This document shows, piece after piece, positions 6,110 through 11,897 of a DNA stretch of 12,932 bases. Position numbers and translations under genes: made by a program. The DNA is taken from the NCBI GenBank assembly GCA_007135435.1, contig SLIW01000032.1:1-12932 (forward strand), written 5' to 3'. The notes under the pieces were generated by a model. That model did no database searches and was not told the DNA's origin. It saw only the letters and a program-made list of their open reading frames with translations. The stretch is from Natronomonas sp. GTDB taxonomy: Archaea > Halobacteriota > Halobacteria > Halobacteriales > Haloarculaceae. Position 1 is the first letter of the stretch, and the number at the start of each line of letters is the position of its first letter.

Positions 6110-6505
6110 TCACAACACCGTACCGACCTCGATCTCGTAGTCCTGGACGGCGGCCGCCTGCTCGCCGACGAACGGTGCCACCACCTCGAACTCCCACAGG
6201 TCCCGCTCGGGGTCGAGCTCCTCGACCCGCTCCGTGGTTGTGTCCAGGGCCTCCCCCTCCTCGTCGAGGAACCGGACCCGCAGCTCCACGTAGCTGATAT
6301 CGTCGTCCTCGTCGAGCCGCTCGAGGGTGCCGGAGACGGCCACCGTCTCCTCCTCTGTCCCGACGTTGTCACGGACGAGCACGTGATGGACGAGCTGGAC
6401 GCGCTCGTCGTCGTCGGTCGGGTCCGGCGTCTCGTCGTCCGGCGCGGCGTTGCAGCCGGCGACCGCGACCCCGGCGGCGACGCAGAGCAGCTCCCGGCGA
6501 TACAT
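6110..6505 (-). CDS. Tat-type lipoprotein, FxLYD-like domain
   Basis: A 131-aa exported protein. The N-terminus MYRRELLCVAAGVAVAGC carries a twin-arginine pair (Arg3-Arg4), a hydrophobic stretch and a lipobox AVAGC with the acceptor Cys18. This is a haloarchaeal Tat lipoprotein signal, so the mature protein should be anchored outside the membrane. An acidic linker (NAAPDDETPDPTDDDE) follows. A beta-rich domain then runs from about residue 35 to 131, with alternating strands (LVHHVLVRDNVG, ETVAVSGTLER, YVELRVRFLDEEG, LWEFEVVAPF). This matches the FxLYD-type architecture that I know from haloarchaeal lipoproteins. Its molecular role is unknown. It is the first gene of a close unit with the small ORF and the flippase, which suggests an envelope function. 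Confidence 0.85.
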   Translation of the reverse strand: MYRRELLCVAAGVAVAGCNAAPDDETPDPTDDDERVQLVHHVLVRDNVGTEEETVAVSGTLERLDEDDDISYVELRVRFLDEEGEALDTTTERVEELDPERDLWEFEVVAPFVGEQAAAVQDYEIEVGTVL

Positions 6506-6533
6506 CTCCCTGGTCGACGTTACGGGCCGCGGA

Positions 6534-6540
6534 GTAAATA
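6534..6540 (-). promoter_or_regulatory. TATA-like box of the lipoprotein-flippase unit
   Basis: TATTTAC on the minus strand is centred about 32 nt before the ATG at 6505. This gives a leader of only a few nucleotides and drives the three-gene minus-strand unit. Confidence 0.55.
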
Positions 6541-6710
6541 CACACTGGGGAGTCCGGACCCTCCGGGGCCATCCCAGTCAGCAGGGACGCGTCGAGGCTC
6601 CACGGACGCCATTCGAGTCCCGCGACGAGAGCAACCCCGTTCGCCGCGACGAGGGAGATCGCGACCTCCATGGGCCGGATCTGGGCCCAACGCGCCGTCG
6701 AAACGGCTAA

Positions 6711-6736
6711 GTACGTCTTGCGGGCGTCTGACGTAC
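6711..6736. promoter_or_regulatory. Inverted repeat upstream of a TATA box, operator candidate
   Basis: Perfect 7-bp arms, GTACGTC at 6711-6717 and GACGTAC at 6730-6736, are separated by 12 nt. The right arm touches the TATA-like T-run at 6739-6742, where an activator or repressor would contact the basal factors. No regulator can be named. Confidence 0.4.
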
Positions 6737-6738
6737 TG

Positions 6739-6742
6739 TTTT
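6739..6742 (+). promoter_or_regulatory. TATA-like element of the DUF7139-like gene
   Basis: TTTT within CTGTTTTGTG is centred 27 nt before ATG 6768, which supports that start and a leaderless mRNA. The TTG at 6741 overlaps this element and is therefore not a credible start. Confidence 0.45.
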
Positions 6743-6767
6743 GTGCGTCGAGGCAGAACCCGCCGCT

Positions 6768-7856
6768 ATGACTAGCCTCACGGAGGTCTACGAGGGGGGC
6801 AACGGGGCCGGCCTCCGTCGGCTGTACGCCGGCCTCGTGCTGTTCGGCGTCGGTGCCGTCCTGCTCGTGGTCGGGATCGTGATCGCCGCCACCGAGCTGT
6901 ACCAGCTGTTCGGCCTCGGGACGTTCGAGGCCCGCGAGCTCGCGGGGATCCTGGGCGGGATCGGCCTCCCGGCGCTGCTGATCGGCACGATGACCGTCCT
7001 GCCGAGGGCCGAGCGGCTCGTCCGGGTCGGCGCGGCCGTCGGCGCCGGCGTCTGCCTCCTCGGCGTGGCGCTCTTCCGGTCGGCCTACCCGGTCGACTGG
7101 GTGGGCGGCTCCGGCGAGACGTCGATGACGCTCGTGGTCGCGGCGGTCTACTTCGCCGGCGCCATCGTCACGAGCTGGTGTCTCTTCGCCTCCGTGGCGA
7201 GCTTCAAGGCCCGCAACGACCCCGGCGGGACGGTCACCCTGGAGATCACCAAGGGAGGCGAGACCCGCGTCGTCGAGGTCTCCAACGACAACCTCCGGGG
7301 CGCCCTCGGCGGCATCGGCCTGCTCGGGGGGACCCCCGACGGCGAGGTCGAGACCCAGACCAACCGCGGCACGACCGCCACGGGTGGAGCCGGCCGGTCC
7401 CCTTCCGCGTCCGCCACGGGTGCCCGATCGTCGACGACGACGGCCTCCCCGTCCTCGACCTCGTCGAGTCCTTCGAGCACCTCGAGGAGTTCGGGTCCCT
7501 CGAGCAGTTCGGGTCCCTCGAGGAGTTCGGGCACCTCGGGTGGATCGAGCTTCACGCGGGGCGGTCGATCGCGAGGAACGACCAGCCGTGGGAGCTCCGG
7601 GGGTCTCTCCTCGGGCTCGACAGCCGGCGTCACCGACGGCGGCGCGGCGGCCTCCGACGACACGTTCTCGACGCCCGGGTCGGACGACGCCGAGTTCCTC
7701 GACGAGCCGTCGCCGACCGTCGGCGACACCTACTGCGGCAACTGTGCCCACTTCCGCTACGCCCGCACCGACGACGGCCTGGTTCCCTACTGCGGTCTCC
7801 ACAGCGAGGCCATGGACGACATGGAGGCCTGCGAGCAGTGGACGCCGAACCACTGA
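6768..7856 (+). CDS. Four-helix membrane protein with Ser-rich linker and Cys cluster (DUF7139-like)
   Basis: A 362-aa protein of unknown function. Hydrophobic segments lie at about 18-43, 57-78, 86-104 and 119-143. A soluble stretch follows (SFKARNDPGGTVTLEITKGGETRVVEV region, 145-171), then a Ser/Thr/Gly-rich low-complexity linker (about 207-300). The C-terminal module has four cysteines, Cys323 and Cys326 in YCGNCAHFRY, Cys342 in PYCGLH and Cys355 in MEACEQW, which looks like a compact zinc-binding unit. The order matches haloarchaeal proteins I remember as DUF7139. A membrane-tethered metal-binding adaptor is one possible role, but this is inference. It is transcribed divergently from the lipoprotein unit and converges on the Mut7-C gene. 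Confidence 0.9.
   Translation: MTSLTEVYEGGNGAGLRRLYAGLVLFGVGAVLLVVGIVIAATELYQLFGLGTFEARELAGILGGIGLPALLIGTMTVLPRAERLVRVGAAVGAGVCLLGVALFRSAYPVDWVGGSGETSMTLVVAAVYFAGAIVTSWCLFASVASFKARNDPGGTVTLEITKGGETRVVEVSNDNLRGALGGIGLLGGTPDGEVETQTNRGTTATGGAGRSPSASATGARSSTTTASPSSTSSSPSSTSRSSGPSSSSGPSRSSGTSGGSSFTRGGRSRGTTSRGSSGGLSSGSTAGVTDGGAAASDDTFSTPGSDDAEFLDEPSPTVGDTYCGNCAHFRYARTDDGLVPYCGLHSEAMDDMEACEQWTPNH
7488..7541 (+). repeat. Three 18-bp coding repeats in the Ser-rich linker
   Basis: Units 7488-7505, 7506-7523 and 7524-7541 each begin AGTTCGGG and encode six-residue Ser/Gly/Pro words. The first two match over 17 bases. The period keeps the frame, so the linker can lengthen or shorten by slippage. Confidence 0.75.
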
Positions 7857-7869
7857 TAGGGCCTGCTGT

Positions 7870-7928
7870 GACCCGTTTCGGCCGGGTCGTCGATCAGGGT
7901 GTTTCGAGACCTGACACCGCCCCCTGAT
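7870..7928. terminator. Convergent-gene terminator structures
   Basis: Two nested-free inverted repeats lie between the convergent stops. GACCCG/CGGGTC pair at 7870-7875 and 7883-7888. ATCAGGG/CCCTGAT pair at 7893-7899 and 7922-7928, with an inner GGTGT/ACACC pairing. There is no long T-run, so the terminator call is tentative. Confidence 0.4.
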
Positions 7929-7966
7929 TCGCGATACCGGTACGAAATAACAGCCGTCCCTACGAG

Positions 7967-8485
7967 TCAGGCGTCTCCGCCCTGTCGGCCGGAGAGCTGC
8001 TCCCGCATCCGGTCCCAGTGACTCCCCTTCCAGAACACCTGCCCGCACCGCCGACAGCGCCAGCAGTCGGTCTCCTCCGGCTCGGGGGCGTACGCCGGCG
8101 TCTCCTCCGCGGGGTCGACGGCGTCCAGTCGGCCGTTGCACCGCCCACAGCGGGTGGGCGGGTCGGCGAGGCCGAGCGCCGCGCCACCGTCGCGGAGCTC
8201 GGCGAGCTGCTCGCCGACGTCGCGCTCCGTCAGCAGGATCGACTCGTCGGCGCGATCGGCCAGCCGGACGTCCCGCGTGAGCAGGACCCTCCCCTCCGCG
8301 TCCGCCAGTTCCAGGAGGCGACCGTCGGCCTCGATGCCACGGTCGCCGGCGTAGGCGGCGTCGTACCCGCTGGCCCGCAGGTAGACCGCCAGCTTCCCGA
8401 GCATGACGTCCAGCAGGAGCCGGTCGGCGTCGGGGTGGATGCGAGCACCGGCGCCGGAACGCTCTTCCGACCGATCCGTCGTCAT
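7967..8485 (-). CDS. Mut7-C RNase-domain protein with zinc ribbon
   Basis: A 172-aa protein of the Mut7-C family (PIN-like nuclease fold plus zinc ribbon). The PIN-like part shows LLLDVMLGKLAVYLRASGYD with Asp26 and VLLTRD with Asp72, the expected acidic metal-binding positions. The C-terminal ribbon uses Cys113 and Cys116 (CGRC) and Cys144 and Cys147 (CRRC), and ends with the family hallmark FWKGSHWDRM. It is predicted to be a cytoplasmic ribonuclease; the substrate is unknown. The start at ATG 8485 is chosen because the conserved region begins about 20 residues later. The frame stays open upstream to 8782, but that extension is Arg/Ala/Ser-rich and unlike the family. It lies 205 nt downstream of polX on the same strand. 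Confidence 0.9.
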   Translation of the reverse strand: MTTDRSEERSGAGARIHPDADRLLLDVMLGKLAVYLRASGYDAAYAGDRGIEADGRLLELADAEGRVLLTRDVRLADRADESILLTERDVGEQLAELRDGGAALGLADPPTRCGRCNGRLDAVDPAEETPAYAPEPEETDCWRCRRCGQVFWKGSHWDRMREQLSGRQGGDA

Positions 8486-8626
8486 TGGCCACCCGTGGCG
8501 AGTCGAGCAGCAGGGACGCGTCCCGCGGTCGCCGTCGGCGAGTGCCGATCGACCCCGACCCCTCGCGGTGGCGGGTTGCTCCCCAGCCCCCGTGGTGGCG
8601 GTCGAGCGACTCCGAGCGTCGGTGGC

Positions 8627-8674
8627 GGCTGCAGCCGCGGCTGCGACCGTGGCTGCGGCCGCGACCGCAGCCGG
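8627..8674. repeat. Four degenerate 12-bp tandem repeats between polX and the Mut7-C gene
   Basis: GGCTGCAGCCGC, GGCTGCGACCGT, GGCTGCGGCCGC and GACCGCAGCCGG run back to back. Units 1 and 3 are themselves near-palindromic, so a transcript would fold easily. The rest of the 205-bp gap (8486-8690) has no gene that I can support and no clear TATA box. Confidence 0.7.
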
Positions 8675-8690
8675 CGACGACCGGGAGCCA

Positions 8691-10436
8691 TCAGATCCCC
8701 AGGAACGCACGGAGCCCGTCAGCGTCCCGGCAGTTGAGCACGTCGTCGGGTTCGGCCCACCCGCGGCGAGCGGTGTGGACACCGTAGCGAATGTGCTCGT
8801 AGGACTCGGGGCGGTGGGCGTCGGTGTTGATCGCGATGGTCGCGCCAGCCTCGATGGCCAGCTTGACGTGCGCTCCCGAGAGGTCCAGCCGCCGGGGGTT
8901 CGCGTTGACCTCCAGGGCGGTGTCGTGGTCGGCGGCCGCCGCGGCCAGCCGCTCGACGTCGACGTCGTGGCCCGGCCGCTGGTTCAGCATCCGGCCCGTC
9001 GGGTGGCCGAGGACGTCGACCGCCGGGTGCTCGACGGCCGCCACGAGCCGGTCGGTGCCGTCGCCGTCCAGGTCGCTGTGGGGGGAGGCGACGACGCAGT
9101 CGAGCTCGGCGAGGAGGTCGTCGCCGACGCTGATCTCCCCCTCGGCGCCGACGTTCGCCTCCACGCCGGCGAGCAGGTCGACGTCGGCGTCCGCGGCGAC
9201 CGTGCGGACCTCCGCGAGCTGCTCGCGCAACTCGTCGTCGTCCAGGCCGACGCCGCCGACCATCCCCGGGCCGGTCGCGTGGTCCGCGATCACGAGGTAG
9301 TCGTGGCCGAACGCTGCCGCCGCCTCGGCCATCTCCGCGATGGAGTGGTGGCCGTCCGACCAGTCGGTGTGGACGTGGAGGTCGCCGCGGACGTCGTCGA
9401 CCGACAGGAGGTCGGGGAGGGCGCCCTCCGCCGCCGCCGCGACCTCGCCGCGGTTCTCCCGGAGCTCCGGCGGCATCCACGCCATCCCGAGCGCCTCGTA
9501 GACGCCCTCCTCGGTCTCGCCCGCCACGCGCTCGCCGACGCGCTGGCCGGCGTCCGCGTCGTCGACGGCCGACACGTCGAAGACGCCGTACTCGTTGACC
9601 TTCAGGTCCATGCCGATCGCCCGGTTGCGGACCGCCACGTTGTGCTCCTTGCTCCCCGTGAAGTACTGGAGCGCGGCGCCGAACTCGTCGGGGACGACCA
9701 CACGGAGGTCGACGCGCAGCCCCTGGGCGCGGACGCTCGCCTTGCTTGTGCCGGCCTCGATGACGCCCTCGGCCGCCTCCCAGCCCTCGAACGCCCCGAC
9801 GACCGACTCCGGGTCGTCGCTGGCGACCAGCACGTCTACGTCGCCGATGGTCGGTCGCCACCGGCGGATGGAGCCGGCCACGTCCACGACCGCGACGGCG
9901 TCGACCGACTCGAGGAACGAGACCACGCGGTCTGCGACCGGTCGCGCCTCCCCGAGCAGGCTCCGCTTCCTGGCCTCGCGGGCGAAGGGGATGTTCTCGA
10001 GGATGTTCGCCTCCGTCTTCGCGCCGAAGCCCGGGACCTCCCGGATCTCGCCCGCCTCGGCGGCCGCCTCGAGGTCCTCGAGGGTCTCGACCCCGAGGGC
10101 GTCGTACAGCGCCCCGACGGTCTTGGGACCCACCCCTTCGACGGCCGTCAGCGCGTCCATGTCGACCGGCAACTCCTCGCGGAGCTCCTCGAGCTCCTCG
10201 ATCGTGCCCGTCTCGAGGTACTCGACCGTCTTCGAGGCGATGGCCTCGCCCACGTCCTCGAGCTCCTCGATGGCCTCCTGGCCGGCCTCCTCGTGGAGGG
10301 TCGCCATCGAGACCGCGTGGGCGCGGACGCTGTCGGCCGCCCGCCGGTAGACGTTCGGCTTGAACTCGACGTCCCGCGCCTCGAGGTGGTCGGCCATCTC
10401 CTCCAGCAGCGTCGCGACCTCGTCGTTCACGCTCAC
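8691..10436 (-). CDS. polX: DNA polymerase X with PHP exonuclease domain
   Basis: A 581-aa family X polymerase for gap filling and base-excision repair. Residues 1-80 form the helical 8-kDa-type lyase domain. Helix-hairpin-helix motifs occur near 95-115 (VEGVGPKTVGAL) and 131-150 (VPGFGAKTEANI). The polymerase palm has GSIRR (188-192) and the catalytic aspartates Asp199 and Asp201 (GDVDVLV) and Asp243 (RVDLRVV). The C-terminal PHP domain has His354, His356 and Asp361 (DLHVHTDWSDG), His386, Glu426, His453, His478, Asp539 and His541 (NTDAHR), so its metal sites look complete and 3'-5' exonuclease or AP-endonuclease activity is expected. The GTG at 10436 gives the usual N-terminus; a second GTG two codons later is possible. 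It follows DUF5788 by 52 nt, implying co-transcription. Confidence 0.97.
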   Translation of the reverse strand: MSVNDEVATLLEEMADHLEARDVEFKPNVYRRAADSVRAHAVSMATLHEEAGQEAIEELEDVGEAIASKTVEYLETGTIEELEELREELPVDMDALTAVEGVGPKTVGALYDALGVETLEDLEAAAEAGEIREVPGFGAKTEANILENIPFAREARKRSLLGEARPVADRVVSFLESVDAVAVVDVAGSIRRWRPTIGDVDVLVASDDPESVVGAFEGWEAAEGVIEAGTSKASVRAQGLRVDLRVVVPDEFGAALQYFTGSKEHNVAVRNRAIGMDLKVNEYGVFDVSAVDDADAGQRVGERVAGETEEGVYEALGMAWMPPELRENRGEVAAAAEGALPDLLSVDDVRGDLHVHTDWSDGHHSIAEMAEAAAAFGHDYLVIADHATGPGMVGGVGLDDDELREQLAEVRTVAADADVDLLAGVEANVGAEGEISVGDDLLAELDCVVASPHSDLDGDGTDRLVAAVEHPAVDVLGHPTGRMLNQRPGHDVDVERLAAAAADHDTALEVNANPRRLDLSGAHVKLAIEAGATIAINTDAHRPESYEHIRYGVHTARRGWAEPDDVLNCRDADGLRAFLGI

Positions 10437-10488
10437 GGGACGCCACCCCCTGCCCGGCTCGTCCGACGGAGGCGCGAATCGACGAGCG

Positions 10489-10929
10489 TCATCTGCCGCG
10501 CACCTGTGGTCCGTCGTCGTCGCGGCCGAGCGCCTGCCGCAGGAAGCTCACCCACCGCTTCCTGTCGGCGGCCTCCTGACGCTTCGCCTCCGCCTCGACG
10601 CTCTCCTTCCCCAGGCTCTCGAGTGCCTCCAGCGCCCGGTCGATCCCGACGACGGCCTCGGCCTCCCGTTCGCCCTCCTCGAAGGTGATGTCGCCCTCCT
10701 CGATGCGCCGCCGGCGCTCGAGGCGCTCGCGCCGGAGGTTCCGCTTGGCCCGCTCGACGCGCTCGCGTTCGCCCTCCGGGATCGTCTCCCGTCGCTTGGT
10801 CTCGAAGACGAACCGCCGGAGCTCGACCTCCTCGCCCTGGACGTCGATCCGGTCGGGGATGTCGACGCCGAGGGTGGCGCCCTCGCGGTCGACGCGTTCG
10901 AGGAGCTGCTTTCGCTCGTACTCCTGCAC
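10489..10929 (-). CDS. DUF5788 family coiled-coil protein
   Basis: A 146-aa, charged, mostly helical protein. The N-terminus MQEYERKQLLERVDREGATL (GTG start) leads to a short beta-like stretch (IDVQGEEVELRRFVFETKR). Then comes a long Arg/Glu-rich helix (about 52-92) and the end KRWVSFLRQALGRDDD. This matches haloarchaeal DUF5788 as I know it. Function is unknown. The location directly ahead of polX, with the same strand and a 52-nt gap, suggests a repair-related partner, but that is inference. The GTG at 10929 is chosen over upstream codons because a TATA-like TTATTT lies 28 nt before it, and because DUF5788 proteins begin here. Confidence 0.9.
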   Translation of the reverse strand: MQEYERKQLLERVDREGATLGVDIPDRIDVQGEEVELRRFVFETKRRETIPEGERERVERAKRNLRRERLERRRRIEEGDITFEEGEREAEAVVGIDRALEALESLGKESVEAEAKRQEAADRKRWVSFLRQALGRDDDGPQVRGR

Positions 10930-10954
10930 GTCCCCGACTCCGCGTTCCAGAGGC

Positions 10955-10960
10955 AAATAA
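10955..10960 (-). promoter_or_regulatory. TATA-like box of the DUF5788-polX unit
   Basis: TTATTT on the minus strand is centred about 28 nt before GTG 10929. This predicts a leaderless transcript beginning at a GTG codon. Confidence 0.6.
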
Positions 10961-11006
10961 TGCCCGCCGGTTCGCGCGACGTGTCGGCGCGACGCGTCGG
11001 CTGGAC

Positions 11007-11024
11007 CGCTCGCTCTCGCGAGCG
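11007..11024. promoter_or_regulatory. Perfect 7-bp hairpin in a divergent promoter region
   Basis: CGCTCGC at 11007-11013 and GCGAGCG at 11018-11024, with a TCTC loop, sit between the divergent DUF5788 and DUF3006-like genes. It may be a regulator dyad shared by both promoters. The GC bias makes chance occurrence plausible. Confidence 0.3.
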
Positions 11025-11078
11025 TCGGGGTCACGCCTCGAGGAGTGGGGCGGCCCACGAGGTGAGCCACCGGTGACA

Positions 11079-11085
11079 TTGATAT
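11079..11085 (+). promoter_or_regulatory. TATA-like box of the DUF3006-like gene
   Basis: TTGATAT predicts a start near 11109 and a leader of about 13 nt before the ATG at 11122. Confidence 0.4.
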
Positions 11086-11121
11086 CGCCCGGGCTCGAAC
11101 TGGGCGCGCAGTGATCCCCCG

Positions 11122-11361
11122 ATGAACGGCGAGTACGAGGCCGTCGTCGAGCGCATCGTCGACGGACGCACGGCGGTCCTGCGGCTGGAGGAGACCGGAG
11201 GCGAGCACGTCGAGGCGGAGCTCGAGCTGCTGCCGCCCGGAAGCCACGAGGAGGGCACCCGCCTCACCGTCACCATCGCCCAGGGCGCGTTTGTCGACGC
11301 TCGACCCTCCGAGGCAGACGGCGACGGTGGCGGGCTCCTGTCGCGGCTGTTCGGCCGGTAA
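11122..11361 (+). CDS. DUF3006-like small protein
   Basis: A 79-aa soluble protein. Residues 3-50 form a compact beta pattern (YEAVVERIVDGRTAVLRLEE, then ELELLPPGSHEEGTRLTVTI), as in DUF3006, a small beta-rich domain of unknown function found in bacteria and archaea. An acidic Gly-rich linker (EADGDGGG) leads to a short C-terminal helix LLSRLFGR, possibly a membrane- or protein-contact tail. The ATG follows a purine-poor region with no strong Shine-Dalgarno site. It is divergent from DUF5788-polX and followed by a gene-poor repeat region. The family call rests on pattern recognition only. Confidence 0.82.
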   Translation: MNGEYEAVVERIVDGRTAVLRLEETGGEHVEAELELLPPGSHEEGTRLTVTIAQGAFVDARPSEADGDGGGLLSRLFGR

Positions 11362-11420
11362 CGGGAGAGCGTTCTGGCGCCTGCGGAGGGTCGTGGAACG
11401 GTCGTTCGGGCCCGTCGGAA

Positions 11421-11453
11421 GTAATCGATTCGCCTGCTGGAACGCGCGATTAC
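11421..11453. repeat. Inverted repeat at the edge of the 16-bp array
   Basis: GTAATCG at 11421-11427 and CGATTAC at 11447-11453 are perfect 7-bp arms with a 19-nt spacer. The right arm runs into the first 16-bp repeat unit. Confidence 0.45.
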
Positions 11454-11515
11454 CATAACGATCGATCACCAGTACGATCGAACACCATAACGATCGTTCA
11501 CCGGTACGATCGATC
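11452..11515. repeat. Four 16-bp tandem iteron-like repeats
   Basis: Units 11452-11467, 11468-11483, 11484-11499 and 11500-11515 are all exactly 16 bp: ACCATAACGATCGATC, ACCAGTACGATCGAAC, ACCATAACGATCGTTC and ACCGGTACGATCGATC. Every unit contains ACGATCG with a CGATCG palindrome. Units 1 and 3 share ATA before the core, units 2 and 4 share GTA, so the array also has a 32-bp higher-order period. The layout resembles iterons or multiple binding sites for one protein. No replication gene is adjacent in the window. Confidence 0.9.
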
Positions 11516-11517
11516 AC

Positions 11518-11531
11518 AGTCGATATCGACT
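11518..11531. repeat. Perfect 14-bp palindrome
   Basis: AGTCGATATCGACT is fully self-complementary and starts three bases after the last 16-bp repeat unit. It may be part of the same protein-binding locus. Confidence 0.7.
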
Positions 11532-11551
11532 GAATCCATCGAGCTCACTCG

Positions 11552-11573
11552 ACACGACGACCTCCTGTCGTGT
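11552..11573. repeat. Hairpin ACACGAC / GTCGTGT
   Basis: Perfect 7-bp arms at 11552-11558 and 11567-11573 flank an 8-nt loop. It lies inside the second half of the broken minus-strand ORF, so it may be incidental to coding. Confidence 0.45.
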
Positions 11574-11825
11574 GGCGGCCTCGACGTCGACGTGGTCGTC
11601 CCCCGATCCGTGGACGATGATGACCTGCAGTTACCCCGCCGACGCCAGGACGGTCTCGGTGACCGTCCCCGCCCTGCGGAACAGGGCGTCCACACCCTCG
11701 AAGGCCACGATCAGCTCCTCGGCCGCGGGCACGTGGAGGGTTCTGAGCTATCTACGAGTGTTCGACCCACCTGCCAATCCGCTGTGACTATGCGTGGTCA
11801 GTCCTCAGGGCTCGATCGACGGTCG

Positions 11826-11831
11826 AAAAAA
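11826..11831 (-). terminator. T-run terminator of the phasin-like gene
   Basis: Six A on the plus strand read as TTTTTT on the minus strand, about 70 nt past the stop of the phasin-like gene. Just before it on that strand is palindromic DNA (CCGATCGATCGG at 11851-11862). Oligo-T is the usual archaeal termination signal. Confidence 0.55.
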
Positions 11832-11832
11832 G

Positions 11833-11872
11833 CGGACGATCGGTTTCAGGCCGATCGATCGGACGATCGGTT
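11833..11872. repeat. Two further ACGATCG-core repeats
   Basis: CGGACGATCGGTT occurs at 11833-11845 and again at 11860-11872, 27 bp apart, flanking the palindrome CCGATCGATCGG (11851-11862). The ACGATCG core is shared with the four 16-bp units at 11452-11515, so the core sits on both sides of the broken ORF. Confidence 0.7.
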
Positions 11873-11897
11873 CACGGCGTGTGGTCGAACGGGCGGA

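Larger units (their letters stand above)
11514..11732 (-). pseudogene. Coding-like small ORF broken by an in-frame TAA
   Basis: From GTG 11732 the minus strand reads 33 codons (starting MPAAEELIVAFEGVDALF), a TAA at 11631-11633, then 38 more codons in the same frame (starting LQVIIVHGSGDDHVDVEA) to TGA at 11514. Both halves have about 90% G or C at third positions and an acidic haloarchaeal composition, unlike the shadow frames around them. It therefore looks like one gene of about 71 codons with a nonsense change, or two tiny genes. I do not recognise the family. The downstream end overlaps the last iteron unit. A TAGATAG element near 11749-11755 is closer to the GTG than a normal TATA box. 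Confidence 0.5.

Noticed and set aside
3969..6140. Very long plus-strand open frame (723 codons)
   Set aside because: It is the antisense frame of the flippase gene; in GC-rich DNA the antisense of a good gene stays open. The product is low-complexity Arg/Asp-rich.
6505..6678. Minus-strand ORF starting MEVAISLVAANG upstream of the lipoprotein
   Set aside because: It overlaps the lipoprotein start in another frame and spans its promoter, has only moderate codon bias, and decays to Arg-rich sequence.
8486..8782. N-terminal extension of the Mut7-C protein up to ATG 8782
   Set aside because: The extension is Arg/Ser/Ala-rich low complexity, includes the 12-bp repeats and overlaps the polX 3' end. 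The family domain fits the start at 8485.
8403..10688. Plus-strand frame of 761 codons
   Set aside because: It is antisense to polX, which has complete polymerase and PHP motifs.
11086..11106. tRNA T-arm-like hairpin (GGCTCGAAC loop)
   Set aside because: No acceptor, D or anticodon arms can be built around it, and it sits between the TATA box and the start of the DUF3006-like gene.
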